The position numbers were made by a program, and so were the translations under genes. From positions 21,342,771-21,406,770 of the forward strand of contig NC_012878.2 in NCBI RefSeq assembly GCF_000003195.3: 64,000 nucleotides of DNA, given 5' to 3'. The notes under the pieces were generated by a model. The model was not told the origin of the DNA. It saw only the letters and a list, made by a program, of their open reading frames with translations, and searched no databases. Shown here in pieces: positions 45,171-55,773 of this stretch (positions are counted from its first letter, which is position 1; the number at the start of each line of letters is the position of its first letter). This stretch comes from Sorghum bicolor. Taxonomy: Eukaryota; Streptophyta; Magnoliopsida; Poales; Poaceae.

Positions 45171-46399
45171 TGTTGATATTTGGGAACGCAATAAGGAATT
45201 GATCCGCAAGCGCACGGATATCGGCGAGCACTTCACCCGGGATGTTATCCAGAGTATCGTATTTATATTTTTACCACTAGGAGAAAGAGTGCATCTGACT
45301 AACCCGGTCTATTACTACTAACCTTTAGGCTACAAAGAATGTTTCTCGATGTGAGCGATGTATAGAGAAGACTACAACCGTAATCTCGTTCTAACCTTGC
45401 TAGTTCTAACCTTGCTAAGGATGATCTACTATTCTGTTGGGGAGGCTCACAGAATCTAGACACCACAGAGAATGTTCAACCCGCACCTATAAACCCTATC
45501 GATCCTACTAACGGGATATGGGCTGCAAAGGTAACTCGGAAATGTCACGTTCCTCGCTACTACCACAGTCCAGCTAGTCAGGGGATATCTATGAGTATCC
45601 TAGCCCAAACACCATGTTTACGCTAGAGATGATTACTCTAAACTCTAAGCGAAGAGATTAAAGTAAACTCATAAGCCAAAGAACAATAAAACAAGAACTT
45701 ACTAGTATTTAGAAGTCGAAATACTGAAGAATCCTAGGAGCAAGCTTCGGGTTAGGAGAACTTGATCCCGCAGGTACAACCTCGGAGTAGACACCGACAA
45801 GCCGGGCTTCCTCCGATCTACACCTCCACTCTATCTCTCTCAATCTAGTAGATCTAGTCTACTCTCACATTGGATGCTAAGCCCTAAGTCTATGTAGAGG
45901 AAAGGTTATCCTTCGAGGGCACCTCTCAACTCTATGATGAACTTGTTCTCCTTCAGGGGCCAGGGGGTCTGCTTATATAGTCCCCTCAGGTGAACGTGGG
46001 CCGTCGGATCAAACCGACATTGGTTGAACGGTTATCCTTGATCCTTTAGGTCGGTGGAGCATGATCCGTGAAGTTGGCTCTGATTGGTGGAGACACCAGG
46101 GTGAGCGCCCTAGGGGGGAGTGCGGGCGCCTTGCCCCGGGCCCGATCGCCTTCCCGTTCGTTCCCGTGGCTTCTGGAGTCTTCTAGATGGTAGAAAATAG
46201 CGCGGTGCACTAATATCTCTATGTAATCCAGACATGTGGGCCTTTCTTCCTTATTTCCTGATAACCCCCTGCAGAAATAGATAAACAACAAAACTCGTGG
46301 AATTCTGTCAGATCAAACCCTAATTCTAGGTGTTGTTTGTATAATTGTCCTTTTCCTTGTATATTTGATAATTAAAATTGATACTTAAGAACCGTCAAT
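45171..46399 (-). repeat. 5' LTR of Z (1229 bp)
   Basis: Homologous to the solo LTRs at 34327-35804 and 54448-55773. Minus-strand TATA box CTATATAAG (45980-45972), GC-rich palindromic block (46101-46140) and U5 motif (45202-45215). Confidence 0.88.
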
Positions 46400-47306
46400 A
46401 GAACCAACAATAGTGGCCTAACTACTTAGGTAACTACTTAGGTAATTACCACGGTAATAATTCTTACAATAACACTAATCAATCACCTTTAAGAGAGTTA
46501 GTGCTTAATCAGGGTAAGCTAATGGATAGCCTATCTAAAAAGTTAGCATCTAATGATAAAACTTTAGAATCAATTAATATTAGAATGGAAAGTTTTTCAA
46601 ATGCTATCAAGAATCAACTTAGCTTTAATAAGATGCTAGAATCTCATTTTCAACAGCTTGCTCCTTTTGCTGCTGCCAATGATCAAGGTAAGATTCCTCG
46701 ACAGCTAGGAGAATTAGAAACTACAAATCTTGTAGACATCTTTAATGCATGAAGCTACTAGAGTGACCCTCTGAAAGGAACATGGTTAGACTCATCTCTA
46801 CCAACCAAGAAAGGTGATCTTGGGAGACCAGTTATTCCGATCTCCATTGGAAGTGCAAACTTCGACAAGGCAATCTGCGACTTTAGTGCAAGCAACAACA
46901 TCATGCATAAGGTGATCTATGATAAACTCTTCAATTATCCTTTATCATGTACAACCATGTGTTTGCAGCTTGCAGATCAGTCACTCTGCTACCCCGTGGG
47001 AATCATGGAAGAGATCTGCGTAAAATTAGGCAACTTGTACGTTCCTACAAACTTCTTAGTGGTGAACACTGGTACCAATGAGAGGTCACCTATCATTCTG
47101 GGATGACCATTCTTGAACACTTGCGGAGCTATCATCTACGCCAGCATTGCCAAGATCACTTTCAACATCAAGGGCAACAGGGAAGCCTTTTCTTTCAAGA
47201 ACAAGACATTGTTAATCCCTACCCAGAAGGAGATAGTCGGCAGTAGAAACAAGAGCAACACCCACAACAAGGCCAAGACCAAGAATAAGGGCAAACAGAA
47301 GGCCTA
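46400..47306 (+). pseudogene. Gag C-terminus and first protease (A)
   Basis: The gag end (RELVLNQGKLMDSLSKKLASNDKTLESINIRMESF) runs to a TGA at 46750. The first retropepsin follows: RPVIPISIGSANFDKAICDFSASNNIM, in which the motif is D-F-S where B keeps D-F-G, then LQLADQSLCYPVGIMEEICVK and PTNFLVVNTGTNERSPIILG (TGA at 47104). It ends in a K/N-rich tail at 47306. Confidence 0.8.
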
Positions 47307-47820
47307 GAAAACTAAGATAGCATAGATGGTCACTGCAATCCGCATGGAGTATGACTACCTACTCAAGTCTCCACGTCTAATCAAGAAGGACTATCTTTGC
47401 TCCATCAACAGATGCTACTTCTACAACACTGTTTGTGACACCGGATCAGGCGTCAACATCATGGCCAAGGTAACATGAATTCTTATATGGTACTATGCCT
47501 TTGGACCCTACCTATGCGTAGCTACAGTTGGTGGAATTGTCCTTTCACTTTACGGATGGGATAGCCAACAATGTCCCAGTCTAGATTGAAGACCACTATG
47601 TCCCCACTGACTTCTTAGTCGTTGACATGGGAGAAGAATATGATCCACCTATCATCCTAGGAAGACCGTTCCACAACACTGCCAAAGCCATCATATACAT
47701 TGGAACATGGGAGGTCCATTTCCAATTCCCCTCAAAGAAGATACGCCTGCATTTTAATAGGAATTATATATTTGTGGAGGATCCCAAGAAGAACAGTCAA
47801 GAAGAAGGTGACGTACCCTA
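47307..47820 (+). pseudogene. Second, tandem protease domain (A)
   Basis: After a short linker (MVTAIRMEYDYLL) a second retropepsin signature appears: VCDTGSGVNIMAKV, with classical D-T-G. It is followed by YVPTDFLVVDMGEEYDPPIILGRPFHNTAKAIIYIG and a tail ending EEGDVP at the TAG at 47819. Stops and shifts interrupt it near 47476 and 47584. B has the same pair of domains, so two proteases in series is a feature of this family. Confidence 0.75.
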
Positions 47821-47991
47821 GTCACCGCAGAACAGGAACGATGCAGCGTTCCACGTTCTGAGAACGAGCATTCGTGATGGGAACGTGGGAACAAAATCAT
47901 TCCCACAGTGTAAAAATTGCATCTAAAACATCGTTCCTGTTCTCGGTTCGTCGTTCCTGGATCCGTCGTTCTAGGAACTCTGGTCACTAGG
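47817..47991. mobile_element. MITE-like insertion (175 bp) in A
   Basis: Terminal inverted repeats CCTAGTCACCG at the left end and a diverged CCTAGTGACC-type right end, with direct repeats TGACGTAC / TGATGTAC outside. An 8-bp duplication with short inverted ends points to a hAT-like non-autonomous DNA transposon; 9-10 bp cannot be excluded. The interior is rich in GGAACG/CGTTCC. B has the same insertion. Confidence 0.72.
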
Positions 47992-48667
47992 TGATGTACC
48001 CGCCACCAGAAGAAGAAGAATATTGTAGAGGGATGGGCTAACTATGAAGGAGAGGTTTCAAGATAAGAAGATCGATACCCTGACAAAGATATCATCAAGG
48101 AAGAAGAACCTACAGAAGAAGGGATAGTGATTCCAGAAACTCTCTCCTCCAAGTCGTCATCACCTACAAGGCAGGTATGGAAATCCAAGGTAAATTTTGA
48201 ATTAAATCCTGCATAGGACACAGCACCTATGGCGTCGTTCGATGTGTCCCTCGATCAGTGAGCGAACAAGTCTTGTTCGGAGGACTTAAATTCACCAAAC
48301 ACCATGCCAAGAGGTAACTTGGTATTTATCTTCATTTACCTTTATGCATATTTACTTCTCTTAATTGCATTAGAAGTTGCATCATTATTTTTATTACTGC
48401 ATTTGAAAAGAAAATAAATATGATTTGCATTGCACCTAGAAAATTTCTAAGCCCTGTGTATTCAATATGTGACGCAACAGCTTACATACTTATCTACTGT
48501 GGAGGCAAAAAAATAATTTTTAGCATATTTATTTCCCTATCTGGATACCATAAATATAAAAGCATAAAAATACTTTGATCCTGTTAAAAGATAAACGGGT
48601 ATAAGAAAGTTCTAGACTCCCAAGGCTTAGAGGTTTATAACTAACGCTTAATCAGTTCCACAAGCAT
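47992..48667 (+). other. Region after the proteases in A
   Basis: Broken coding remnants up to about 48260 (E/K-rich, KDIIKEEEPTEEG), then AT-rich non-coding DNA up to the SIRE LTR. B has the same at 57090-57753. Confidence 0.65.
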
Positions 48668-49203
48668 TGTTTTCTATTTGAGCTTCACAGGTGAAAGCCC
48701 AAGTTTGGTTTTGGTAATTAATGACACCAAGTTGCTAATGCCTTGTGTTTAAGTGATTTGAGTTAGGCATAGCAACATATGTGATGAAGGTGCATGGTGG
48801 CATGGAAAGATGGCCACATGATCACTAAGGGATGAAGCATGAAGTGGAGATCATGGTGATAGACAAATAGTAAAGTGAACAAGGCAAAGGTATAAACATA
48901 GGGTTTTGCTTTTGCCGGTCTTAGTTGAGTAGAGAAGTGATTGACTGGATTTAGGATAGACAGTCGACTATCAAGAGGGGAAATCACTGTCATCTCTCAA
49001 ATCAAGTGCTACTAGGTCCATATCTTGAGCATATGCATTAGAATCTAGTAAAGTGCTAACCTAACTCCTTTGGTGAAAATGTTTGTGAAAAGCTAACACA
49101 CATGCACTTTGGTGGTGGACACTTGGTGGTGATAGTACTTTTTCAAAGGAGGTGGAGTTCCTAGGGTTGAGAGGGGTGTGGGTTCCTCTCTCCCTCTTTG
49201 TTT
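48668..49203 (+). repeat. SIRE-type Copia LTR, 5' part (A)
   Basis: Matches the first 530 bp of 57754-59767 in B at about 97 percent by eye (GTTTGGTTTTGGTAATTAAT, TGATTTGAGTTAGGCATAGC). It breaks off where W begins. Confidence 0.75.
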
Positions 49204-50019
49204 GTCATTTTCTCCATCGAGCACTGGCTCGTCGTTGCTGACGTTGAGGACCAGATCTCCTCGATGGGTTGGAAAAACTGGGAAGGGGGGGAAACCCGAG
49301 TGGTATGGCGGTAGATCCAAGTCGTAGTCTTTGTCCTCGGGGTGTAGAACCTCGATGGGGACGGAGCCCATGCTAGAATTTGTGCTGGCGGTGTTGCCCT
49401 CTGGTAGGGTATGGACAGAGACCATGTTGTCGAAGTGACGTGTCGGCCGCGGGGGTTGTTGCAGCGACAGATCTATCACCCTAAATAGTCGCTGAGTATG
49501 GTGCGACCCCAGGTCGGCCGTGTTACTCAAGCCATGAGGGAAGCCCCTGTTTGGGTGGGTTGTCTTGAACTGAACAGTGCGTCCTTCGGGGGTGACTGTT
49601 ATCGCCAAGGACGTTCCTAGCCATTCGTGCGTGGTGGCACGAGTTGGCCGAATAGATTTGCAGTAATCCGGTGACGCCGTTCGGGTGAGCTGGCACGAGA
49701 TTGAATTTACTAGATCAGAAGCCTCAAAGAGCTTGTGGTTGGCGCGATCAATGGCCTCGAGCAGGTCAGAGTTCTCGGCTCGTTTCCCCTTGTAGCGGGG
49801 AAGTGGAGGACGAGTCGTCAGCGAAGGCGACATCGTTGTTGGATCAGCGGTGGTCGTAGTCAATGTGGTCGGGACCACCACCTCCACCGCTTTAGATCAG
49901 ATCTGGTTTTTTTCCAAAGTTGTGGTTGTGAGGCCACCGGCGTGAGTCGTCCAGGTGATCTGACTGACGGTGAACGTGAGGCCCTCAGCCACAGGAGTGG
50001 AAGCAGGGACGATGACCAT
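49204..50019 (-). pseudogene. Gag N-terminal region of W
   Basis: Starts at the ATG at 50019, about 50 bp after the LTR (MVIVPASTPVAEGLTFTV). One in-frame TGA lies at about 49900. It then continues with LPRYKGKRAENSDLLEAIDR, FEASDLVNSISCQLTR, GTSLAITVTPEGRTVQFK, RVIDLSLQQPPRPTRHFD and VLHPEDKDYDLDLPPYHSG. The reading shown beyond 49204 is SIRE LTR and not gag. The segment resembles the N-terminal gag region of grass Tat elements; no zinc knuckle or capsid core is preserved. Confidence 0.7.
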
Positions 50020-50047
50020 CTTACTCACCTGGGAAGCTGTACACACA

Positions 50048-50067
50048 CCCCCTACCTAGTGCGCCAC
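50048..50067 (-). other. Primer-binding site of W
   Basis: Minus strand GTGGCGCACTAGGTAGGGG directly after the LTR, the same form as the PBS of T. Confidence 0.75.
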
Positions 50068-50523
50068 TGTCGACAAAAGCTAGTCGGCAGTCTACCTTGG
50101 GGTATACACACGATAGTAGATTGTCGGTAGACAGGTGCGCAAGCTACGAGCTAGATTGTGACACAAGACACAGACAAGGATTTTATCCTGGTTCGGCCAC
50201 CGTGTGGGTGCAATACCTATGTCATGTGTCTGATTGTATTAATCTGAGATGATTCGAATTGTCTAAGGGGGTCCCTTGCCTCTCTTTATATAGTCCTAAG
50301 GGTAGGGTTACAGATTTGGAAACTAATCCTAGTCGGTTACAATTGTCATAGATGATGTGATATCAGTTCCTATTCTAACCGACTAGAATCCTGCTTGATC
50401 TCCACATCTTGTTTCCTTGAGCAAAACTCCGAACGGTTGGATCAAGCCTTGAACTGTCTCGTGATGGGCCAAATCTTCTGGCCTAAGCCTAGCTGTAAGG
50501 GTATAGGGGTTTATACCCCCACA
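50068..50523 (-). repeat. 5' LTR of W (456 bp)
   Basis: Minus strand TGTGGGGG...TTTTGTCGACA. The first 25 bp hold a hairpin (GGGTATA / TATACCC, plus-strand positions 50499-50505 and 50512-50518). A TATATAAAGAG box is near 50285 on the minus strand. Confidence 0.82.
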
Positions 50524-50876
50524 CTGGGGTAGCGATAGGTAGTGATAGCCCTATTTACTTATATATTCTCCCACATTAGGCTTAGTTGTTAAATCGTAGG
50601 GCTCGTTGTGCTTCATTTCTGATCAACCCCTTTGGGTGAGTTCAGGATAGGTACACCCCATAGTAATGTCATAGTAAAGTATTTCTTAGTCTTGCCTTAG
50701 AAGATATCACACCTATCCTCTCAATCATTTAGTATACCCTTGGATAGCCTTAGTTCTATATTAGACCACTTCACATTCCCCGTGGAAATTTGATACCTTG
50801 GAATACTTCTAGATGAAAGCTACGATGGCATCCGTGCGCTTGCGGATTTATCTGTTTGCCCTATCAAGTGTCAACA
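50524..50876 (+). repeat. 3' LTR end of element A
   Basis: 353 bp ending GTGTCAACA, with the U5 motif GTGCGCTTGCGGAT at 50834-50847 as in other Athila LTRs. V resumes at 50877 (GCACT). Confidence 0.7.
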
Positions 50877-51284
50877 GCACTGAGCCAAGACTACTAGGTA
50901 CAGCAGTTTCTAGATGTGTCAATAGCGTGTTTTAGTATCAGACTAGACATTATTGATGAAGTAAACTGGTCGTTGGACCTGTAGGGCATGCCCCTCCTTT
51001 TGTCTCTCAACCACAATGGATGCACTGGCTACGTGATCCATTGCCGCGATGTATAGCAAGAGGGGTTCTCCCTCGGCTGGGGGTACCAAGATAGGAGCAT
51101 TTGTGAGTAGAGCCTTAAGCTTGTCGAGGGCCTCCTGAGACTCAGAGGTCCAAGAGAAGTGCTTAGATTTCTTAAGGAGTCATTATAGAGGTAGGCCTTT
51201 CTCTATAAGCTAGAAGATAAAGCAGCTAAGGGCGGCGAGGCACCCATGACCCTCTATACTCCTTTCAAATTGCAAACTAGACCC
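50877..51284 (-). pseudogene. RT-RNase H connection region of Tat element V, left part
   Basis: Minus strand reads LLKKSKHFSWTSESQEALDKLK, NAPILVPPAEGEPLLLYIAA, VASASIVVERQKEGHALQVQRPVYFINNV and KTRY. It continues the RT that stops at 62570; B sits between. Stops are frequent. On its left it ends at the insertion point of A. Comparable to 11380-11700 in T. Confidence 0.85.
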
Positions 51285-52933
51285 TGTTGATGGTAGATAA
51301 GTACTCTTTTTAACCATCAACATAGCATGAGAAAGGATTAAAATGAGAATACTACCTACCTGTAGGGGTTATCACTAACAGAATTCCACAAGTTTTGGTG
51401 ATTGTCTATTTCTATAGGGAGTTATCAGAATAAGAACAAAAGGAGGTCCACATGTTAGATTTATATAGAGAGAACACGTGAAACGTCAACTCAGGAATAC
51501 TCCAGAAGGCTCGGTAAGACACCACCTGAAAGGTGGGGCCCACCAGCCATAGGGTAGGGGTAGGCGCCCCACCCTATTAGAGGTGGCTACCTAGGGGGTT
51601 CAACCAATTAGGTTGAACCTTGCGGATCCTGCCTCTACCGACTTTGAGGATTAATCTTAAGCGCACGTTTAAGTCAGTTTGATCCAAGGGCTATGGTGCT
51701 TCCTAGGGGGCTATAAATAAAGACCCTGACCCCTCTAGAGAGGGGCATAGAGGAGTTCATTGTTCTCTGAACAAGATAAGAATTAGACAGAGAGGGGTCC
51801 CTCGAATGGATCTGTCTCTATAGGTTCTTAGCCACCATCTCAATTAGATCTCTATGGTTCTTTAGCATAGCTACATAGGAATAGATCTAGAAGGAGTCAA
51901 GTTAATCTTAGAGTCCGGATCTATCTTCAGTTCTTGGTAAACTCTTATTCTCTTTTTTATATTTATATTAGTTCTTGCTACTATGAATATGACTTTGATC
52001 TATTTGATTATATCGAAATTGACTTTATTCTATTTGCTTATGTTCTTAATTATATTATTCTTAGTTTACCTTCATTATATGCTTAGTGAAGTTAGATTAG
52101 AATTATGTTTATGCATAGGATTGTATAACGCTTACTCATTAGATCGATGGGTAAGTGGTAAATATTGTGTAGGCGTGGTGCCTAGACCGTATTTATTTGC
52201 GATTACTCTTTATTGTCTGGAGCTTGAGGTAGATTGCAGGAGTGATAGTCATGTTGAGTCCTTTGTATTCCTTCTCCCGGTTATAAGGATTGTAGAGCAC
52301 CTTTATTACAGGGAAGTGATTGCTATGTTCATTATCTTTCTTGCTAATATCACTATGCATAGATATAACCTTTTCTAATGATGATGTTAGGTGTACTTGC
52401 ACTAATCAAAGTATGCTTTGACATTATAGTTAGGATACTTAGGATTTATTCTTGTAGATTGTCCTAATACCATGCTAGTGCTATAGACATAGAGTAATCT
52501 AATTGAGATGATTATCATGTTAATCTTATGGCTATGAATTTTTATTTATCCTCTGTCACTTATTATTCATATTCATATATATATCTTATGTGACACTGAC
52601 CCGACATGAGAGATAGATAAATACATGGTTAAGGTTTCCATGATTACATGCAGTGCTCATTGCTCATTATCCATTGCAAGTCTCTTCCCAGTGGTAAAAA
52701 TATAAATAACGATACCTGGAATACTCCTGGTTAAAATGCTATATCGGTATTATTTGTGCGCTTGCGGATCCTTTATTTATTTACTCCTAGAAAAGCATGT
52801 AGATTTAATACCAGCACTTCTACATCATGTTAGGGATGACAACCTAGTTTAAGTGATGTTAAGTAATTTTGATGCCAATGCTAGGGATAGGTTTAAAGTC
52901 TATTTTTAGTAGTTGTGTTAAGAAGTGTCAACA
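51285..52933 (+). repeat. 5' LTR of B (1649 bp)
   Basis: TGTTGATGG...GTGTCAACA. Starts with a 10-bp stem hairpin (51285-51294 / 51313-51322). TATA box TATAAATA near 51712, GC-rich palindromic block near 51545-51600, U5 motif 52756-52769. Confidence 0.93.
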
Positions 52934-52940
52934 AGCATTT

Positions 52941-52957
52941 TTGTCGTTGTTGCCGGG
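52941..52957 (+). other. Primer-binding site of B (tRNA-Asp type, mutated)
   Basis: TTGTCGTTGTTGCCGGGA aligns with the Athila site TGGCGCCGTTGCCGGGG with several transitions. It is placed 7 bp after the LTR as in Z. Confidence 0.75.
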
Positions 52958-53085
52958 AAAGGTGAAAGCATAAAAGGATAATGAGCATCACTGCATCAAC
53001 TCATGGATTGAGCACCATCCACCCTTCTCACTCACGCAGCTTTACCCTTGTCTTTTTGTCTATTTTATCATATGTAGGGTAATGT

Positions 53086-54447
53086 ATGAACAGGTTTGAT
53101 CTTAAAGATAACTTCATTGATAATCTAGAGACATTGATCAGGAAGACAAAGGCTAGGTTGAAAAGGAACCAATCAACATCTCAGCTTGCCAATCCTCCTA
53201 AGTTAGAAGATCAACCTACTCAAAGTTTGACACCAGAGATTGACGTCGTGGGTGACAAGTCGCTTCATGAGTTCTCAGCTCCCACTATGGCCAACATCCA
53301 TACTGGACTAGCTATGGACATTAATAGATCATTCGAGCTCAAGCCGGCGCTGATCAACATGGTGCAAGCAAGCCAGTTCTGCGAGAAAGCCCATGAAGAT
53401 GCCAGTGCTCATCTCCAACACTTCCTGGAGATCTGCAGCACTTTCACTATCAAGGACATCCCCAGAGATGCTATATTACTTCGCCTTTTTCCCATTCTCA
53501 CTCTTGGGGAAAAGCGAAGCAGTGGTTCTACACCAACAAGGAGAAGAATACTACGTGGGCACTATGTTCCACCAATTTCCTGGTGAAGTTCTTTTCCACA
53601 GGCAAGACCAATGCTCTGTGTTGGAAGATATCAAGCTTTCAGCAACAACATGATGAGACAGTCTGAGAAGCTTTGGAGCACTCTCAAGATTACATACTTG
53701 AGTGTCCTCATCATGGGATGGAAAATTGCTTGCTCATGCAAACATTCTATCATGGGCTTAGCAACAGGACTCGAGAAACCATGGATGATGCTGCTAGAGG
53801 AGCATTCTTATCACTTACTATCTCTCAAGCCACTGCTCTTGTGGAAAAGATGCCCTCCATTCAAGGTTGGAGTGAAGAAAGAACTCAGACCCACAAGAGA
53901 GGTGGAGGAATGCACCAGCTCAAGGAGGTAGACATGCAGGCTACCAAGATGGACCTGCTAATGAAAAGACTTGACGAGAGAACCGTTGAAAAGAAAGAAG
54001 TCATGCACATTCATGATTCTGGCATGACTTGTGAAGAGTGTGGAGAAACTAGGCATACATGTACCAACTACCCAGAGCTGACGGAGGACGTGAACTACAA
54101 CAACAACAACTACTACTACTACTACTACCGTCCTTAGCAAAATCAAGGCTGGAACCAACAACAGTGGCCTAACTACTTAAGTAACTACTTAGGTAATTAC
54201 CAGGGTAATAATTCTTACAATAACACTCATCAATCACCTTTAAGAGAGTTAGTGCTTAAGCAGGGTAAGCTAATGGATAGCCTCTCTAAAAAGTTAGCAT
54301 CTAATGATAAAACTTTAGAATCAATTAATATTAGAATGAAAGTTTTTCAAACGCTATCAAGAATCAACTTAGCTTTAATAAGATGCTAGAATCTCATTTA
54401 CAACAGCTTGCTCCTTTTGCTGCTGCTAATGATCAAGGTAAGATTCC
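53086..54447 (+). pseudogene. Gag of B (Athila type)
   Basis: Three frames. The capsid region reads FELKPALINMVQASQFCEKAHEDASAHLQHFLEICSTF, shifts near 53490, and continues ECPHHGMENCLLMQTFYHGL and AFLSLTISQATALVEKM. The zinc knuckle CEECGETRHTCTNYPE has lost its last Cys (Tyr instead). A (AAC)n(TAC)n microsatellite at 54092-54128 encodes an N/Y run. The C-terminal part runs into solo LTR 2. Closely follows known Athila gag. Confidence 0.85.
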
Positions 54448-55773
54448 TGTTGACACTTGCTAACACCACTTAAATACTAGGTTGTCATCCCCAGCATGGC
54501 ACTAGAGTGTACTATGGTATTTATATGCACACAGATAAATCCGCAAGCGCACGGATACTGTTGTAGCTTTTACCCGGTTAAAGGTTTTATTGTATCCACA
54601 GGGAAACGGGAGAACCAACTACGCTCTAACTTAACCAAGATAGATAGATAGGTGTAAATAGGAAAGATGGTAGAATTGAATAAGAACAGTATTAAAGGTA
54701 AAATGATAATGGGGGACTATAGAGTAGAGCAATCTAATATATGGGCGATAATAGGAGAATAGAGAGGATAACTAGGGTTTCTCTACTTCAAAGGGGTATG
54801 TCTGTCTGTGGCGTACCATAAGTATAAAACAACATAGAGGATGCTTATACCTGAGGTCGATGACTCCTACCAGTCCTACTAACGGGAGCTAGACTACAGA
54901 GGACTACGTAGCTGTCACCTACGCGGCCTACCACGTGATCCGGCTAAGAGGGGATATCCACAAGTAATCTAGGTCTAAGCACCACGCTTTCACCTATACT
55001 ACAACTCTCACCTATAGTGTCCTATAGATTAAATTACTCAAAAGAGTTTGGAACCAGAACATACATGGATAGTAATTGCATAATGAAATAGAAGTAGATT
55101 ACCAGAGTCATCCCATGAACAACCTTGATTACAGCTAGATCATGGAGAAGTACAACCGGAGGAAGAACCGACAGGCCGGCCTCTCCTCCAATCCTCCCTC
55201 GCTCTCCATCTCGCTACTATCTAGATCTACTCTAGTTTAGAGATGAGAGGAGAGCTCTCATCTCCAAACCCTAGTTTTTGCTCTGTCTATGAATAATGAA
55301 TAGGGATTCAGAGAGGTGTCTTCTCCAGGGGCCAGGGGGCCTGCTTATATAGCCCTTCCAAATGAACGTGGGCCATCGGATCAAACCGACCTTAATTGCA
55401 CGGTTTTCCTTAATCCTTTAGGTCGGTGGAGCATAATCCGCGAGGCGGAGCTTGATTGGTTCCTCTAGCACGGCGCGCGCCCTAGGGGGGAGGGCGGGCG
55501 CCCTGCCCCTAGGCCCGCTCGGCCTCCCGTTCGTTCTCGTGGCTTTTGGAGTCTTCTAGATGATAGAAAATTGCCGCACACGTTAATATCTCTATGTAAA
55601 CACGACGTGTGGGCCTTTCCTCCATATTTCCTAATAACCCCCTGCAGAAATAGACAAACACCAAAACTCATGGAATTCTGTCAGATAAAACCCTAAGTCT
55701 AGGTGTTGGTTGCATTTGCATCCTTTTCTTTATTTGTTTGATGATTATATTTGGTACTTAAGGACCGTCAACA
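54448..55773 (-). mobile_element. Solo LTR 2 inside B (1326 bp), TSD ATTCC
   Basis: Same family and orientation as Z and solo LTR 1. ATTCC stands on both sides (54443-54447 and 55774-55778), and the uninterrupted site is visible in A near 46693. Minus-strand TATA box near 55343-55352; U5 motif at 54539-54552. Confidence 0.95.

Larger units (their letters stand above)
44987..46399 (-). mobile_element. Element Z: 5' end of a minus-strand Athila
   Basis: 5' LTR (45171-46399), tRNA-Asp PBS (45146-45162), leader, and the first 19 codons of gag (MENQDSKSIYQFATPSETD, from 45043 leftwards), then an abrupt end inside Y. Everything downstream is lost. The outer LTR end reads GTCAATA, with GAACC next to it. 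Confidence 0.82.
49204..50523 (-). mobile_element. Element W: truncated minus-strand Gypsy (LTR, PBS, gag start)
   Basis: 5' LTR (50068-50523), PBS-like site next to it, and the N-terminal part of gag, cut off at 49204 where SIRE LTR sequence begins. No pol and no second LTR. Confidence 0.8.
46400..50876 (+). mobile_element. Element A: damaged non-autonomous Athila, sister copy of B
   Basis: 46400-49203 matches B (54149-54447 plus 55774-58282) almost throughout, including the MITE and the start of the SIRE LTR. The 5' part is missing (Z abuts), W is inserted near the 3' end, and a deletion joins the SIRE LTR to W. The last piece, 50524-50876, is the 3' end of an Athila LTR and closes the element against V. 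Confidence 0.75.

Noticed and set aside
54092..54128. AAC/TAC run as a regulatory microsatellite
   Set aside because: It lies in frame in gag, encodes an N/Y run and occurs at the position where Athila gag is normally N/Y-rich.
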